Of a stretch of DNA of 64,000 nucleotides, positions 44,969 through 53,942 are shown in pieces. The position numbers and the translations under genes were made by a program. This DNA comes from Deltaproteobacteria bacterium (GTDB lineage: Bacteria; Desulfobacterota; Desulfomonilia; UBA1062): the NCBI GenBank assembly GCA_018433085.1, contig JAHDRW010000022.1, positions 62,001 through 126,000 on the forward strand, written 5' to 3'. Numbering within the stretch: position 1 is the stretch's first letter; each line of letters opens with the position of its first letter. The notes beneath the pieces were generated by a model. That model had not been told where the DNA came from. It saw nothing but the letters and a program-made list of their open reading frames with translations, and did not search any database.

Positions 44969-46417
44969 GTGTCATGCTTGAGCGTACGTCAACTTAATGA
45001 ACTGGCCAGGGATGCCCTGAGTTCGTGTCTCCACGACGAGGTGTGGGTGCAGGGGGAGATCCACGGCCTGAAGATGCATGCGAAATCCGGCCACGTATAC
45101 TTCGACCTGGTGGAAAAGGCACCGGGGGTGGGCGAGGGATACGTGGCAAAGATCGGCTGCGCCTTTTTCCGGGGATCGTTCGTCAAGTGGCGCCAGGCCC
45201 TGAAGATCTTCGGCATGCAGGACTTCGAGCTCGCGTCCGGCATCGAGGTCAGGCTCAAGGCCAGGATCGACCTTTTCGTCAGGGAAGGCCGCTACCAGCT
45301 GATCGTCTCCGAGATCGACCCTGCCTATACCTTCGGCGCCATCGCCAGGAAAAGGGAACAGACCGTTCGGGAGCTCAAGGCCGCGGGCCTCCTGGAGAAG
45401 AACAAGGGTCTGCCGATGCCGCGTATCCCCCGGAACGTGGGGCTGATCACCTCGAGCGGCTCGGCCGCGTTCAACGACTTCATGCGCGTCGTCACCGACA
45501 GCGGCTATTCATTCTCCGTGACCCTCTTCGATGCCCACATGCAGGGCGAAAACACCGTGCCCGAGGTCCTGGCCGGGATCGAGGCCCTTCAGAATCGGCC
45601 CGGCTTGGATGCCATCGTCATCATCCGGGGGGGAGGAGCCAGGACCGACCTGTTCTCCTTTGACGATCTCTCTCTGTGCAGGGCCGTGGCCCGGTGCACC
45701 AGGCCCGTGATCACCGGCATCGGCCACGAGATCGACGTGAGCGTGGCCGACCTGGTGGCCCACACCTGCTGCGTCACCCCTACGGATGCGGCTCGGTTTC
45801 TCGTCACCAGGATGGACGAGGTATGGGCATATATGGACCAGGCACGCCGGGATGTCTCCCACCGGAGCCAGGAGGTTCTCCAGAGGGCGTGCGAGCGGAT
45901 CAGGATGGCGTCGTCCGGGCTGGATCACGTCACGCACCGGTGGATGGTCTCGGCGCTGTCCATTCTCAAGGAGCATGCCTTCTACCTCCACGCCGCCCTG
46001 GCCCGGGATCATGCCGGAAGGGAACAGATGCTCGCGATGACGGCCTTGCGCCTCGCGAACAGCTCTCGCGCAGCAATCGGGCGGCAGCTTCAGGTCCTCG
46101 ATGAGTTGCCGCGAGCCACGATTCGCGATGCGAGGGCGCGGTTCGCGTTCCTTCAGGCCGATCTCGCACGACAGCAGCAGGGCGTCTGCGATCATGCACG
46201 GACGATTATCGTCCGCCAGCAGGACCGCATGGAGCACCTCGGTTCCCTGTTCTCCTCCATGGATCCCTTCCGAACCCTGCGCAGGGGCTACAGCATCACC
46301 ATGGACTCGAAGGGCAGGGCCATCGTGGACGCCGCGTCGATCCGGAAAGGCGCGTCCATCACCACCGTGCTGGCAAAGGGAAGGGTCGTAAGCACGGTAA
46401 AAGACAAGGAGCAGTAA
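44969..46417 (+). CDS. xseA: Exodeoxyribonuclease VII large subunit
   Basis: Single-strand DNA exonuclease, active with XseB. The N-terminal OB-fold starts at SVRQLNELARDALSSCLHDE and contains VWVQGEIHGLKMHAKSGHVYF. The core reads IGLITSSGSAAFNDFM-like (NVGLITSSGSAAFNDF), then IIIRGGGARTDLFSFDD and ITGIGHEIDVSVADLVA. A long helical C-terminus follows, ending RTLRRGYSITMDSKGRAIVD. A GTG (44969) or TTG (44978) fits; no clear ribosome site discriminates. The longer frame to 44762 is not supported. At about 480 residues it is slightly long in the helical part. Confidence 0.93.
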   Translation: MSCLSVRQLNELARDALSSCLHDEVWVQGEIHGLKMHAKSGHVYFDLVEKAPGVGEGYVAKIGCAFFRGSFVKWRQALKIFGMQDFELASGIEVRLKARIDLFVREGRYQLIVSEIDPAYTFGAIARKREQTVRELKAAGLLEKNKGLPMPRIPRNVGLITSSGSAAFNDFMRVVTDSGYSFSVTLFDAHMQGENTVPEVLAGIEALQNRPGLDAIVIIRGGGARTDLFSFDDLSLCRAVARCTRPVITGIGHEIDVSVADLVAHTCCVTPTDAARFLVTRMDEVWAYMDQARRDVSHRSQEVLQRACERIRMASSGLDHVTHRWMVSALSILKEHAFYLHAALARDHAGREQMLAMTALRLANSSRAAIGRQLQVLDELPRATIRDARARFAFLQADLARQQQGVCDHARTIIVRQQDRMEHLGSLFSSMDPFRTLRRGYSITMDSKGRAIVDAASIRKGASITTVLAKGRVVSTVKDKEQ

Positions 46418-46426
46418 GGAACAGTG

Positions 46427-46645
46427 ATGAAAAAGGCCAGACAGTATTCCGAGGTGCTCAAAGAGCTCGAAGACACCCTGGAGAGGATGAACAGGGGCGA
46501 GGTTCCCATCGATGAGCTGGAGGAGACGGTGAAGCAGGCCGCCGAGAAGATACGGTACCTCCGCAGCGTTCTCCGCTCGACCCAGACTACAGTCACCAAG
46601 ATCCTCAAAGAGGTCGAGGAAGAGTCTTTGGAAGAAAACAGATAG
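46427..46645 (+). CDS. xseB: Exodeoxyribonuclease VII small subunit
   Basis: 72 residues with the XseB pattern: YSEVLKELEDTLERMNRGEV followed by PIDELEETVKQAAEKIRYLR, two helices. It follows xseA by nine bases; AAGGAA precedes the ATG at 46427. The subunit is needed for the holoenzyme. Confidence 0.93.
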   Translation: MKKARQYSEVLKELEDTLERMNRGEVPIDELEETVKQAAEKIRYLRSVLRSTQTTVTKILKEVEEESLEENR

Positions 46646-46705
46646 GAAGGGCCCTCCTTAAGGAAGGCAATTGCCCCCGCCTTTGCGGTCTGTTATAGGA
46701 ATGTC

Positions 46706-47851
46706 ATGGAAGCGGTGCTCACGAATCTGTCCATCACGCCCTTTCTCGTGATGGACGTCATGGAAAAGGCCAACGCCCTTGCCGCGCAGGGCAGGTCCGT
46801 CATTCATCTGGAGGTGGGCGAGCCGGATTTCGACACCCCGGCGTGCGTCCGGGCTGCCGCCGCACGGGCCATGGCAGAGGGGAAGACCCATTACACGCAT
46901 TCCCTGGGTGTCCCGGAGCTCAGGGAGGCGATTTGCGAACACTATCTCACAACTTACGGGGTGAGGGGCATCGACCCGGAGCAGATCCTGGTGACCGCGG
47001 GCTCGTCGCCCGCGCTCCTGATCGCCATGGCCTGCCTGGCCGGGACCGGCGACGAGATCGTACTGACCGACCCGTACTATGCCTGCTATCCGAACTTCAT
47101 CAGGGTCTTGGGCGCCTCTCCCAGATTCGTGCCCACGGGAGGCGGCGACAGGTTCCAGCTCGATCCGCAGAAGGTGGCGCGTGCCAGGAACGCCTCGACA
47201 AAGGCCCTTGTGATCAACTCGCCCGCCAACCCTACAGGGGTCTGCCTCGATGAAGATCATCTGCGCGGGCTCTGCTCCCTGGGGCTGCCCATCATATCCG
47301 ACGAGATCTACCACGGCCTTGTCTATACCGGCGAGCAGCACACCATCCTGGAATACACGGACGATGCCGTGGTGATCAACGGCTTTTCCAAGGCCTATGC
47401 CATGACCGGCTGGCGCCTGGGGTGGGCGGTTTTCCCGAAGGGTCTCGTCAGGACGGCCCAGAAGATCCAGCAGAATCTCATGATATGCGCGCCTTCCCTT
47501 GCCCAGTGGGCTGGGATCGCTGCGCTCACCGAGGCGGACCCGGAGGTGAAGCGCATGAAGCGGGTCTTTGCGCAGCGCCGCCTCGTGATGCTTCGGGAGA
47601 TGGCCGCGCACGGGCTCAACGTGGAGGTGGAGCCGGACGGTGCCTTCTACGTGCTGGTGAACATGGCGCACGTGACCGGCGACTCGTACCGGCTGGCCAT
47701 GGATATCCTGGACAACACCGGGGTGGGCGTCACCCCGGGCATCGATTTCGGCCCGGGGTCGGAGCGATACATCCGGTTTTCCTATGCCAACTCGGAGGCA
47801 AACATCCGCGAGGGTGTCTCCCGGGTGGCCGGGTACGTGGGGTCGCTATGA
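46706..47851 (+). CDS. Class I/II aminotransferase (PLP)
   Basis: Fold-type I aminotransferase of the aspartate aminotransferase family, 381 residues. The substrate region reads VIHLEVGEPDFDTP near the N-terminus and THYTHSLGVPELREAI follows. PLP-binding residues are in NSPANPTGVCL and SDEIYHGLVY. The Schiff-base lysine is in NGFSKAYAMTGWRLGW. The C-terminal arginine is in RYIRFSYANS. The amino donor cannot be told from sequence; AspC-like or LL-DAP-like activities are both possible. Its stop overlaps engB (ATGA). Confidence 0.9.
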   Translation: MEAVLTNLSITPFLVMDVMEKANALAAQGRSVIHLEVGEPDFDTPACVRAAAARAMAEGKTHYTHSLGVPELREAICEHYLTTYGVRGIDPEQILVTAGSSPALLIAMACLAGTGDEIVLTDPYYACYPNFIRVLGASPRFVPTGGGDRFQLDPQKVARARNASTKALVINSPANPTGVCLDEDHLRGLCSLGLPIISDEIYHGLVYTGEQHTILEYTDDAVVINGFSKAYAMTGWRLGWAVFPKGLVRTAQKIQQNLMICAPSLAQWAGIAALTEADPEVKRMKRVFAQRRLVMLREMAAHGLNVEVEPDGAFYVLVNMAHVTGDSYRLAMDILDNTGVGVTPGIDFGPGSERYIRFSYANSEANIREGVSRVAGYVGSL

Positions 47852-48432
47852 TCGTCAAGGTGCGCGACGCCCGGTACGCCGGGACCATCTATGAGAGTCT
47901 CCCGCGGCTGCCCCAGGTCGCCTTTGCCGGCCGATCCAACGCGGGCAAGTCTTCCCTGATCAACGCGCTGCTCAACCGCAAGTCACTGGTCAAGACCAGC
48001 AAGCAGCCGGGGAAGACCCGGAACATCAACTTTTTTGAGGTGGACCTGGTGGATCTGCCGTCTTTGTACCTGGTGGATCTGCCGGGTTATGGATACGCGC
48101 GGGTTCCCCAGGGCATGAAGAGTGCCTGGGACGAGCTCGCGGCCCGGTATTTCCGGAACAACGAAGACTTAAGGCTCCTCATGGTGCTCATGGACATCAG
48201 GAGGGACCCGGGAAGGGAGGAACTCATGGCCCTGGACCTCGCCCGATCCACCGGCGCCCGATCGCTCATCGTGGCCACCAAGGCGGACAAGCTGATTTTC
48301 AGCGCCAGGGCAAGGCGCATGAAGGAGATCGCCCGGCTGAGCACAGCAGAGCCCATCCCCGTATCCGCCGTATCCCGGGAGGGCCTGGATGTCATCTGGG
48401 AATGCATCCTCCGTGAGATCGTGCCCGGATAG
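47848..48432 (+). CDS. engB: Ribosome biogenesis GTP-binding protein YsxC/EngB
   Basis: GTPase for large-subunit assembly. The G1 motif is FAGRSNAGKSSLINALL, G2/G3 follow (KTSKQPGKTRNINFF, LVDLPGYGYARVP), G4 is ATKADKL and G5 is VSAVSREGL. The 194 residues are typical. The ATG overlaps the aminotransferase stop by four bases. A longer frame reading back to 47422 is out-of-phase reading of the aminotransferase gene. Confidence 0.95.
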   Translation: MIVKVRDARYAGTIYESLPRLPQVAFAGRSNAGKSSLINALLNRKSLVKTSKQPGKTRNINFFEVDLVDLPSLYLVDLPGYGYARVPQGMKSAWDELAARYFRNNEDLRLLMVLMDIRRDPGREELMALDLARSTGARSLIVATKADKLIFSARARRMKEIARLSTAEPIPVSAVSREGLDVIWECILREIVPG

Positions 48433-48643
48433 CCGGGGAAGGCTCATCATCTGAAGGTCCCCCCCTGGAGCATCTGCAGACGGGGAAGGGTCCGGTCGTT
48501 TTCCGCGGATATGACAGGATCACGGGTCTGTCCGGCCGGGACGTTTCGGACAAGGCGGCGAATTTCTTCCTCCGGCGACCAGGAGCCGGGCCCCGGCATA
48601 ATCCGTCTTGAAAACATGGAGAATTTGCCATACACATCAGGCA

Positions 48644-50494
48644 ATGGAGAAATTCGACATCGTCATCATAGGCGCCGGCCATGCCGGTGCAGAGGCCGCA
48701 TATGCGGCCTCCAAGTTCGGGCTTAACATCGGCCTGTTCACCCTGAATATGGACACCGTGGGCTGTATGCCCTGTAGCCCCTCCATCGGCGGACTCGCCA
48801 AGAGCCACCTGGTCAAGGAGATCGACGCCCTGGGCGGCATCATGGCCGAAGCGGCCGATGAGACAGCCATCCAGTACCGGGTGCTCAATACCCGGAAAGG
48901 CCCCGCGGTGCGCGCAACGCGTACCCAGAACGACCGGCGCCTCTACGAGGCCGCCGTCAAGTCCCGGCTGGAAGAATCGGGCGTTCACCTGCGGCAGGCC
49001 CGGATCGATCACATCGTGGTGGAGGGCTCCCGGGTCAGGGGCGTCACGGACCATCTGGGGGCGTTCATCGAGGCCGGTGCCGTCATCGTGGCGGCGGGCA
49101 CCTTTCTCTCCGGCACCATACACATAGGCGACAAGCGGATTCCTGCGGGCAGGGCAGGCGAAGAGGGCTCCTACGAGCTGGCGGAGAGCCTCAAGGCCCT
49201 GGGGCTGGCCGTGGGGAGGCACAAGACCGGCACCCCGCCGAGACTGCACCGTGACTCCATCGACCTGAGCGCGCTTGTCCGGCAGGACCCCCTGGAAGGC
49301 TGCATGCCCTTCGCGTTCGCCTCGAAAGCGTCGAGTCTGCCCCAGATGCCGTGCTATCTGGCGAGGACCACTCTGGATACCCACGAGACCATCCGGAACA
49401 ATATCCGCTTCAGCGCCCTGTATTCAGGGGCTATCACCGGCACGCCCGCCCGGTACTGCCCTTCCCTTGAAGACAAGGTGATGCGCTTCGGCGACCGGCA
49501 GGGCCACCAGGTAATCATCGAGCCCGAGGGGCTCTCCACCCGCGAGGTCTATGCATCGGGCCTGGGGAACTCCCTGCCCGTGGACATCCAGTGGGAGGTG
49601 GTCAGGTCCGTGCCCGGGCTGGAGAAGGCCGAGATCATCCGGCCCGCCTATGCCATCGAGTACGAATACATCCTGCCCACCCAGCTCACGAGAACCCTGG
49701 AGACCAAGTGGGTCGAGGGGCTCTATCTCGCGGGCCAGGTCAACGGCACCTCGGGCTACGAGGAGGCCGCGGCTCAGGGACTCGCGGCCGCGGTCAACGC
49801 CTGCCGAAAGCTCCGGGGGGAGGATCCTTTCATCCTGGACCGCTCCCGGGCGTACATCGCGGTCATGATCGACGATCTGGTGACCCGGGGCACATCCGAG
49901 CCGTACCGGATGTTCACCTCGCGGGCGGAATACCGGCTCATGCTCAGGGAGACCAATGCCCTCTTCAGGCTCACCGATGATGCGTACGATCTGGGGCTCG
50001 TCACCCGTGAGCGGAAGGCGCGCGTGCAGGAGATCGTGGGCGAGATGCAGAACCTGGACGCCCATCTGGAAAGGACGAGCGTCGTGATCCCCAGGGACAT
50101 GCCCCACATCAACCCTTCCCGCGGCGTGGAGGGCGAACGCGTCAGCCTCAAACGTCTCCTGAAGCGGCCCGAGGTGAGCATGGAAGATTTGAGGTCAAGG
50201 GGCCTCGTCCCACCTCTCGTGAGCCCGCTGGGCGGCATGGAGGTGGAGGTGGAGATCAAGTACGAAGGGTACATATCCCGGCAGCTCAGCGACATTCGGC
50301 AGCTACGGGAGCTCGAACGGGTGAAGATCCCCGGCGGCCTTTCCTACGAGGACATACCAGGGCTCTCAAACGAGCTCAAATCGCGGCTGGAGAAGATCAG
50401 GCCGGAGACGCTCGGGCAGGCGGCGCTGCTCGAAGGCATGACCCCGGCCGGGCTGCAGGCCATCCGGATAGGGATCAGAGCGACAAGTCCCTGA
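48644..50494 (+). CDS. mnmG: tRNA uridine 5-carboxymethylaminomethyl modification enzyme MnmG
   Basis: FAD enzyme that works with MnmE on wobble uridines. The N-terminus [20 protein letters not shown] is the FAD dinucleotide motif. Other signatures are [39 protein letters not shown] and [18 protein letters not shown]. Length 616 is normal. The start at ATG 48644 is used because it begins the conserved segment; the TTG at 48608 is not needed. mnmE and rsmG are far away at 11.5-13.4 kb. The 3' end overlaps the convergent PilZ gene by 20 bases. Confidence 0.97.
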   Translation: MEKFDIVIIGAGHAGAEAAYAASKFGLNIGLFTLNMDTVGCMPCSPSIGGLAKSHLVKEIDALGGIMAEAADETAIQYRVLNTRKGPAVRATRTQNDRRLYEAAVKSRLEESGVHLRQARIDHIVVEGSRVRGVTDHLGAFIEAGAVIVAAGTFLSGTIHIGDKRIPAGRAGEEGSYELAESLKALGLAVGRHKTGTPPRLHRDSIDLSALVRQDPLEGCMPFAFASKASSLPQMPCYLARTTLDTHETIRNNIRFSALYSGAITGTPARYCPSLEDKVMRFGDRQGHQVIIEPEGLSTREVYASGLGNSLPVDIQWEVVRSVPGLEKAEIIRPAYAIEYEYILPTQLTRTLETKWVEGLYLAGQVNGTSGYEEAAAQGLAAAVNACRKLRGEDPFILDRSRAYIAVMIDDLVTRGTSEPYRMFTSRAEYRLMLRETNALFRLTDDAYDLGLVTRERKARVQEIVGEMQNLDAHLERTSVVIPRDMPHINPSRGVEGERVSLKRLLKRPEVSMEDLRSRGLVPPLVSPLGGMEVEVEIKYEGYISRQLSDIRQLRELERVKIPGGLSYEDIPGLSNELKSRLEKIRPETLGQAALLEGMTPAGLQAIRIGIRATSP

Positions 50495-51572
50495 TGGCGG
50501 CCAGGATGCCCGCCTGTCTCTTGAAAACGTAGTGCTGGAGATACTGGTGGTCTGAAGGATGGAACTGTAATAATATTCCGTAATTGCAGGTACCGTCATT
50601 GCCGTTTCCCTTGAACATCACCTCGCCCGTGCCCAGCAGGGTGCGGTTCGAAGGCAGCGCCAGGGCCACCGGACAGACCTGACTTTTCTCCAGCCCCGTA
50701 TACGGCGAGATCAGCCCCACGCCTCCTTCGCTCACGTCGCGAACGGTCGCTGAGACGGTCTGGTGCGCCTTGGGCAGGACATGGATGACTACCGGCTCCT
50801 TGGGGTCCGGCTCCACGCGGAAGAACTTGCGTTTCTGGAAGTAGATCCTCTCGGGAAGGAAGACCGTTATCTTGCCCAGGCGGCAGCTGTCCACGGAGAA
50901 GTCGAAGCCCATGGTCTCCTCGTCCTCGGTGAAGAAGCCGGAGAGCATTTTCCCCCTGCCGAACTGGTTGTACAGCCCCACAAACTCCTCGGGGCTGAAG
51001 TTGTCGAGAACGAGCTTGGTCTCGATTTCCCCTACCATCTGAATGATGTCACAGGTCACGGTCAGGGTGGGGAGATCTTCCCGGAACTGGCAGGTGAGCA
51101 GAATCTTGGCCCGGTGCCGAAGGATTTTCCGGAAGATGGGCCGGATTATCTCGGGGTCCTGGGAAGGTTTGTCCGGGAGCCGGGTCTTTCTCCCGGGTGT
51201 TTCGGGAATGGTGATCAGCTCCTGCTGCTTCTGGAGGAAGGTGATGAACCCAAGCACCATGAGTCGGTTGAACCGTGAGGAGTCGAGGAAGATAATCCCC
51301 TGGGACGCGTAGTCAAGGAGGTTCATCTGCATGATTTCGCTGGACGTGTAGATGATGATGGGCCCTAGGATGCCCCGGCCTCGGATGTGACCGATGACCT
51401 CGGCGAAATTTCTGAAAAAGGGCAACACCACGATATCCCTGGGCGATCCTTCCTTGAGCAGCTCGAAGATCAGGCTCTTAATCTCGAGAATCCTTACGGG
51501 AAACTCGTTGCCCCGTAAGCCCAAGTCACCGGCGTTCTCCCGGGTTATCCATACTACTGCCGCATCGCCCAT
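50475..51572 (-). CDS. PilZ-domain c-di-GMP-binding protein with receiver-like N-terminus
   Basis: 365 residues. The C-terminal PilZ domain (about 240-355) has the RxxxR motif in [10 protein letters not shown] and DxSxxG in [11 protein letters not shown], the two c-di-GMP-contact sites. Residues 130-240 resemble the YcgR-type PilZN extension. The N-terminal 115 residues ([39 protein letters not shown]) have the alternating pattern of a receiver domain, but lack the DD pocket and a clear phosphoacceptor. It precedes the PilF-like gene by 11 bases in the transcription sense reversed (PilF upstream). It probably links c-di-GMP level to pili or motility. Confidence 0.88.
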   Translation of the reverse strand: MGDAAVVWITRENAGDLGLRGNEFPVRILEIKSLIFELLKEGSPRDIVVLPFFRNFAEVIGHIRGRGILGPIIIYTSSEIMQMNLLDYASQGIIFLDSSRFNRLMVLGFITFLQKQQELITIPETPGRKTRLPDKPSQDPEIIRPIFRKILRHRAKILLTCQFREDLPTLTVTCDIIQMVGEIETKLVLDNFSPEEFVGLYNQFGRGKMLSGFFTEDEETMGFDFSVDSCRLGKITVFLPERIYFQKRKFFRVEPDPKEPVVIHVLPKAHQTVSATVRDVSEGGVGLISPYTGLEKSQVCPVALALPSNRTLLGTGEVMFKGNGNDGTCNYGILLQFHPSDHQYLQHYVFKRQAGILAAIRDLSL

Positions 51573-51583
51573 GATCCCCGTCC

Positions 51584-52360
51584 CTACTCCGGTTCACCCA
51601 GGTCCTGCAGGCTCTGCCGCGCCCGGGCACCCAGCAGTCCGTTTTCATCCAGACGGATCACCTCCCGGAGATGCAGGGCCGCACTGCTGTTGTCGCCTGT
51701 CTTGAAAAAGGCCTGGGCGAGCTCCCAGTGCGCCTCGGTATACTGGGGAAACTCCAGGATGGCCCTTTCGAACGCCTCGATGGCGCGCATATCCTGTCCC
51801 TGCTTCATGAATGCCTGACCCAGGATATTCCAGGCAGGGGCATAATGGCTGTTTTCCTCCAGGGCCCTCTTCGCGGACTGCTCCGCCTCGGGGTATTGCC
51901 TGGTCTGGTAGTATACGGACGCCAGATTGTAGTGCGCATATTCCGGCGTGGCGTAGAGCTCGTCCTTCAGGGCGCTTTTGAAGGACTCTATCGCCTCTTC
52001 GGGCTTGTCCATGCTCACCAGGATGGACCCCTTGAGGTTGTATGCCTCGCTCTTGAGGCCCGGATGTTCCAGCCCGATCCTGCCTGCCAGGTCTACTGCC
52101 TTGGACGCGTTCTCCAGGGCATTGTCGAGCCGCTCGCTTCTCCAGTAGGCCAGGGCATAGGCGTAATACACCTCGGGATCCTTCGGGTTTGCCTGAACCG
52201 CACGCTTGAGTTCGACCAGTGCGCCCTGGATGTCGTCCTGCTGGATCTTGCCCATGGCGATGGACACCATGGGCTTCGAGAGCTCGCGCTTCTGCTGGAA
52301 GGTGGACGCACACCCCGCGAGCAGGATGAGGATGAACGCTAGAAACCATGCTTTTCTCAT
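51584..52360 (-). CDS. pilF: PilF/PilW-like TPR lipoprotein (pilotin)
   Basis: Outer-membrane lipoprotein expected to help assemble the pilus secretin. The signal peptide ends at LLAGC (Cys16). The mature part consists of about six tetratricopeptide repeats (GALVELKRAVQANPKDPEVY, AIEAFERAILEFPQYTEAHW), as in PilF of type IV pili. Length 258 is typical. It neighbours the PilZ gene and may serve the secretin encoded at 21.9 kb. PilF identity is from architecture; other TPR lipoproteins are possible. Confidence 0.82.
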   Translation of the reverse strand: MRKAWFLAFILILLAGCASTFQQKRELSKPMVSIAMGKIQQDDIQGALVELKRAVQANPKDPEVYYAYALAYWRSERLDNALENASKAVDLAGRIGLEHPGLKSEAYNLKGSILVSMDKPEEAIESFKSALKDELYATPEYAHYNLASVYYQTRQYPEAEQSAKRALEENSHYAPAWNILGQAFMKQGQDMRAIEAFERAILEFPQYTEAHWELAQAFFKTGDNSSAALHLREVIRLDENGLLGARARQSLQDLGEPE

Positions 52361-52380
52361 TGAGTGCCCCTTGCTTTCTC

Positions 52381-52983
52381 TTACCGGGTCGTTTTGCCGA
52401 TGACGTACCAGCCGTCTTCCGTGTCCGATGCCGTGTCCACCACCAGATGGACCATTGAGAGGTCCGGGAAGAGCGATTTGAGCTCATCCAGATCCACAGG
52501 CTCGAATTTCTTCAGGTTGTTGTGATAGGCCTCAGGGGTCAAGGCATTGGATTCGTAGTTTTCCCTCGTGCGTTTGGAGATCTTGTCCAGGGAGTAGACC
52601 TCGGGCGCGCTCGTCTGCTGGATGATGAAGGTCTTGCCGTTCCGCGCGGCAACCTCCGCGGCCCTCTTTCTCAGCGACTGGCTGACGAAGGTGGCGTCCA
52701 GGATGACCCCCTTTCCCCGGGAGGCCAGCTCGTCTGCCAGCGAAAACATCCGGTCGTAGACGAGCCTTCTCTTGTCCATGTTCGAGGCCACCTTTTCGTC
52801 GAAGATGTCTTCGCCTTTCAGAACGTCGCGGCGGATCAGGTCGGTCCGGAGGATGGTGTATCCCTTGATGCGGGCGATCACCTCCATGGTCTCGGTCTTG
52901 TTCGTTGCGGGAAGCCCGCACGCGATCAAGACCGCATCATCCTCGATTTCGCTCTCCACGAAATCCGTGAACTGCTCCCTCAT
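52381..52983 (-). CDS. P-loop kinase-like protein with altered Walker A
   Basis: 200 residues from ATG 52983, five bases after AGGAAAGG. The fold resembles predicted kinases of the COG0645 type: a P-loop near residue 25, TILRTDLIRRDVLKG, and VILDATFVSQSLRKRAAEVA. The Walker A reads GLPATNKTE, with Asn where the second Gly of GxxxxGK(S/T) belongs. In many bacteria this domain is fused to an APH-like domain; here that partner is the separate gene at 53939-54946. The substrate is unknown. Confidence 0.78.
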   Translation of the reverse strand: MREQFTDFVESEIEDDAVLIACGLPATNKTETMEVIARIKGYTILRTDLIRRDVLKGEDIFDEKVASNMDKRRLVYDRMFSLADELASRGKGVILDATFVSQSLRKRAAEVAARNGKTFIIQQTSAPEVYSLDKISKRTRENYESNALTPEAYHNNLKKFEPVDLDELKSLFPDLSMVHLVVDTASDTEDGWYVIGKTTR

Positions 52984-53069
52984 CAATCCTTTCCTCCATG
53001 ACACACGTATTCCTTTACCCCCTTATACCACAAGTGTATGCCAGTCAAAGCCGGAACTTGCATATTCGC

Positions 53070-53942
53070 TCAGAAATCGAACTGGTCCGCCACCCATCCC
53101 GGGATCGCTATGGTTCCCATTATCGGCGGCTGCTGGTGGCAGTCGGACCCGCCGGTCGCCATCAGTGCGTTCTGCCTGGCGAAATCGAGAAACGCGCGGA
53201 TGTGGGCCTTGTCGTGGCGCGAGTGCCAGCACTCGATCCCGTCGATGAAATCCAGCATGGACCCCCGGATGATCTCGAGCTGTTTTTCCAGGGAGTCCGT
53301 GAGCGAGACCAGGGAGGTCCCGTTGGGGTCGCCCGGGTGGGCCAGGACGAGCCTGCCCCCGGCACCCCTGATGAGGGAAGAGGCCTCCCTGAGGCTCAGG
53401 GGCATCTTGGGCGCGTCGCATTTCACCAGGTAGCGGTCGAACGCCTCCTGCTTGTCGCGCACGATGCCCTTTCCGATGAGGTAGGCGGCGATGTGGGGCC
53501 GGGCAAGGGCGCCGTCCGCCCCGGCCTGGATCGCCTCCATGTCCGAGCCCGTGAATTCGGGCAGCCCCTGGGCGCGGAACTCTCCGTTGAGGTTTTCCAG
53601 GATCTGCGCGGCCCGCTTGATCCGGTGGGTACGGAGCTGGGAGAGCTTCTCCACCAGGGAGGTATTGTGAATGTCGTAGCCATAGCCCAGGGCATCCAGC
53701 GACACCGCCTTGCCTGAACGGAAGTCCGGGTGGGAGAAGCTGATATTGAGCTCCACCCCGGTGATGAAGCGCATGCCGTACTGCCTCGCGAGCTGTTGCG
53801 CCTGTTCCTGGGCGGCAACGGAGTCGTGGTCAGTGATGGAAATGACCTCGATCCCCCGCCTGGATGCCTCGGCGAAGATGTCCCGGATGTCCCACCTGCC
53901 GTCCGAGCCGTTCTTGGTATGGATGTGGAGGTCGATCTTCAT
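53070..53942 (-). CDS. PHP-domain phosphoesterase (YciV/RNase AM-like)
   Basis: 290 residues with all PHP metal motifs: MKIDLHIHTKNGSDG, ISITDHDSV, GVELNISF, LAHPGD and ATGGSDCHQ. The layout (PHP with insert, about 290 residues) matches the YciV family, members of which act as 5'-3' exonuclease/phosphatases on small RNA substrates. Its start overlaps the APH-like gene stop by four bases (ATGA), and the P-loop gene follows, giving a coupled trio. Function in the trio is unknown. Confidence 0.85.
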   Translation of the reverse strand: MKIDLHIHTKNGSDGRWDIRDIFAEASRRGIEVISITDHDSVAAQEQAQQLARQYGMRFITGVELNISFSHPDFRSGKAVSLDALGYGYDIHNTSLVEKLSQLRTHRIKRAAQILENLNGEFRAQGLPEFTGSDMEAIQAGADGALARPHIAAYLIGKGIVRDKQEAFDRYLVKCDAPKMPLSLREASSLIRGAGGRLVLAHPGDPNGTSLVSLTDSLEKQLEIIRGSMLDFIDGIECWHSRHDKAHIRAFLDFARQNALMATGGSDCHQQPPIMGTIAIPGWVADQFDF

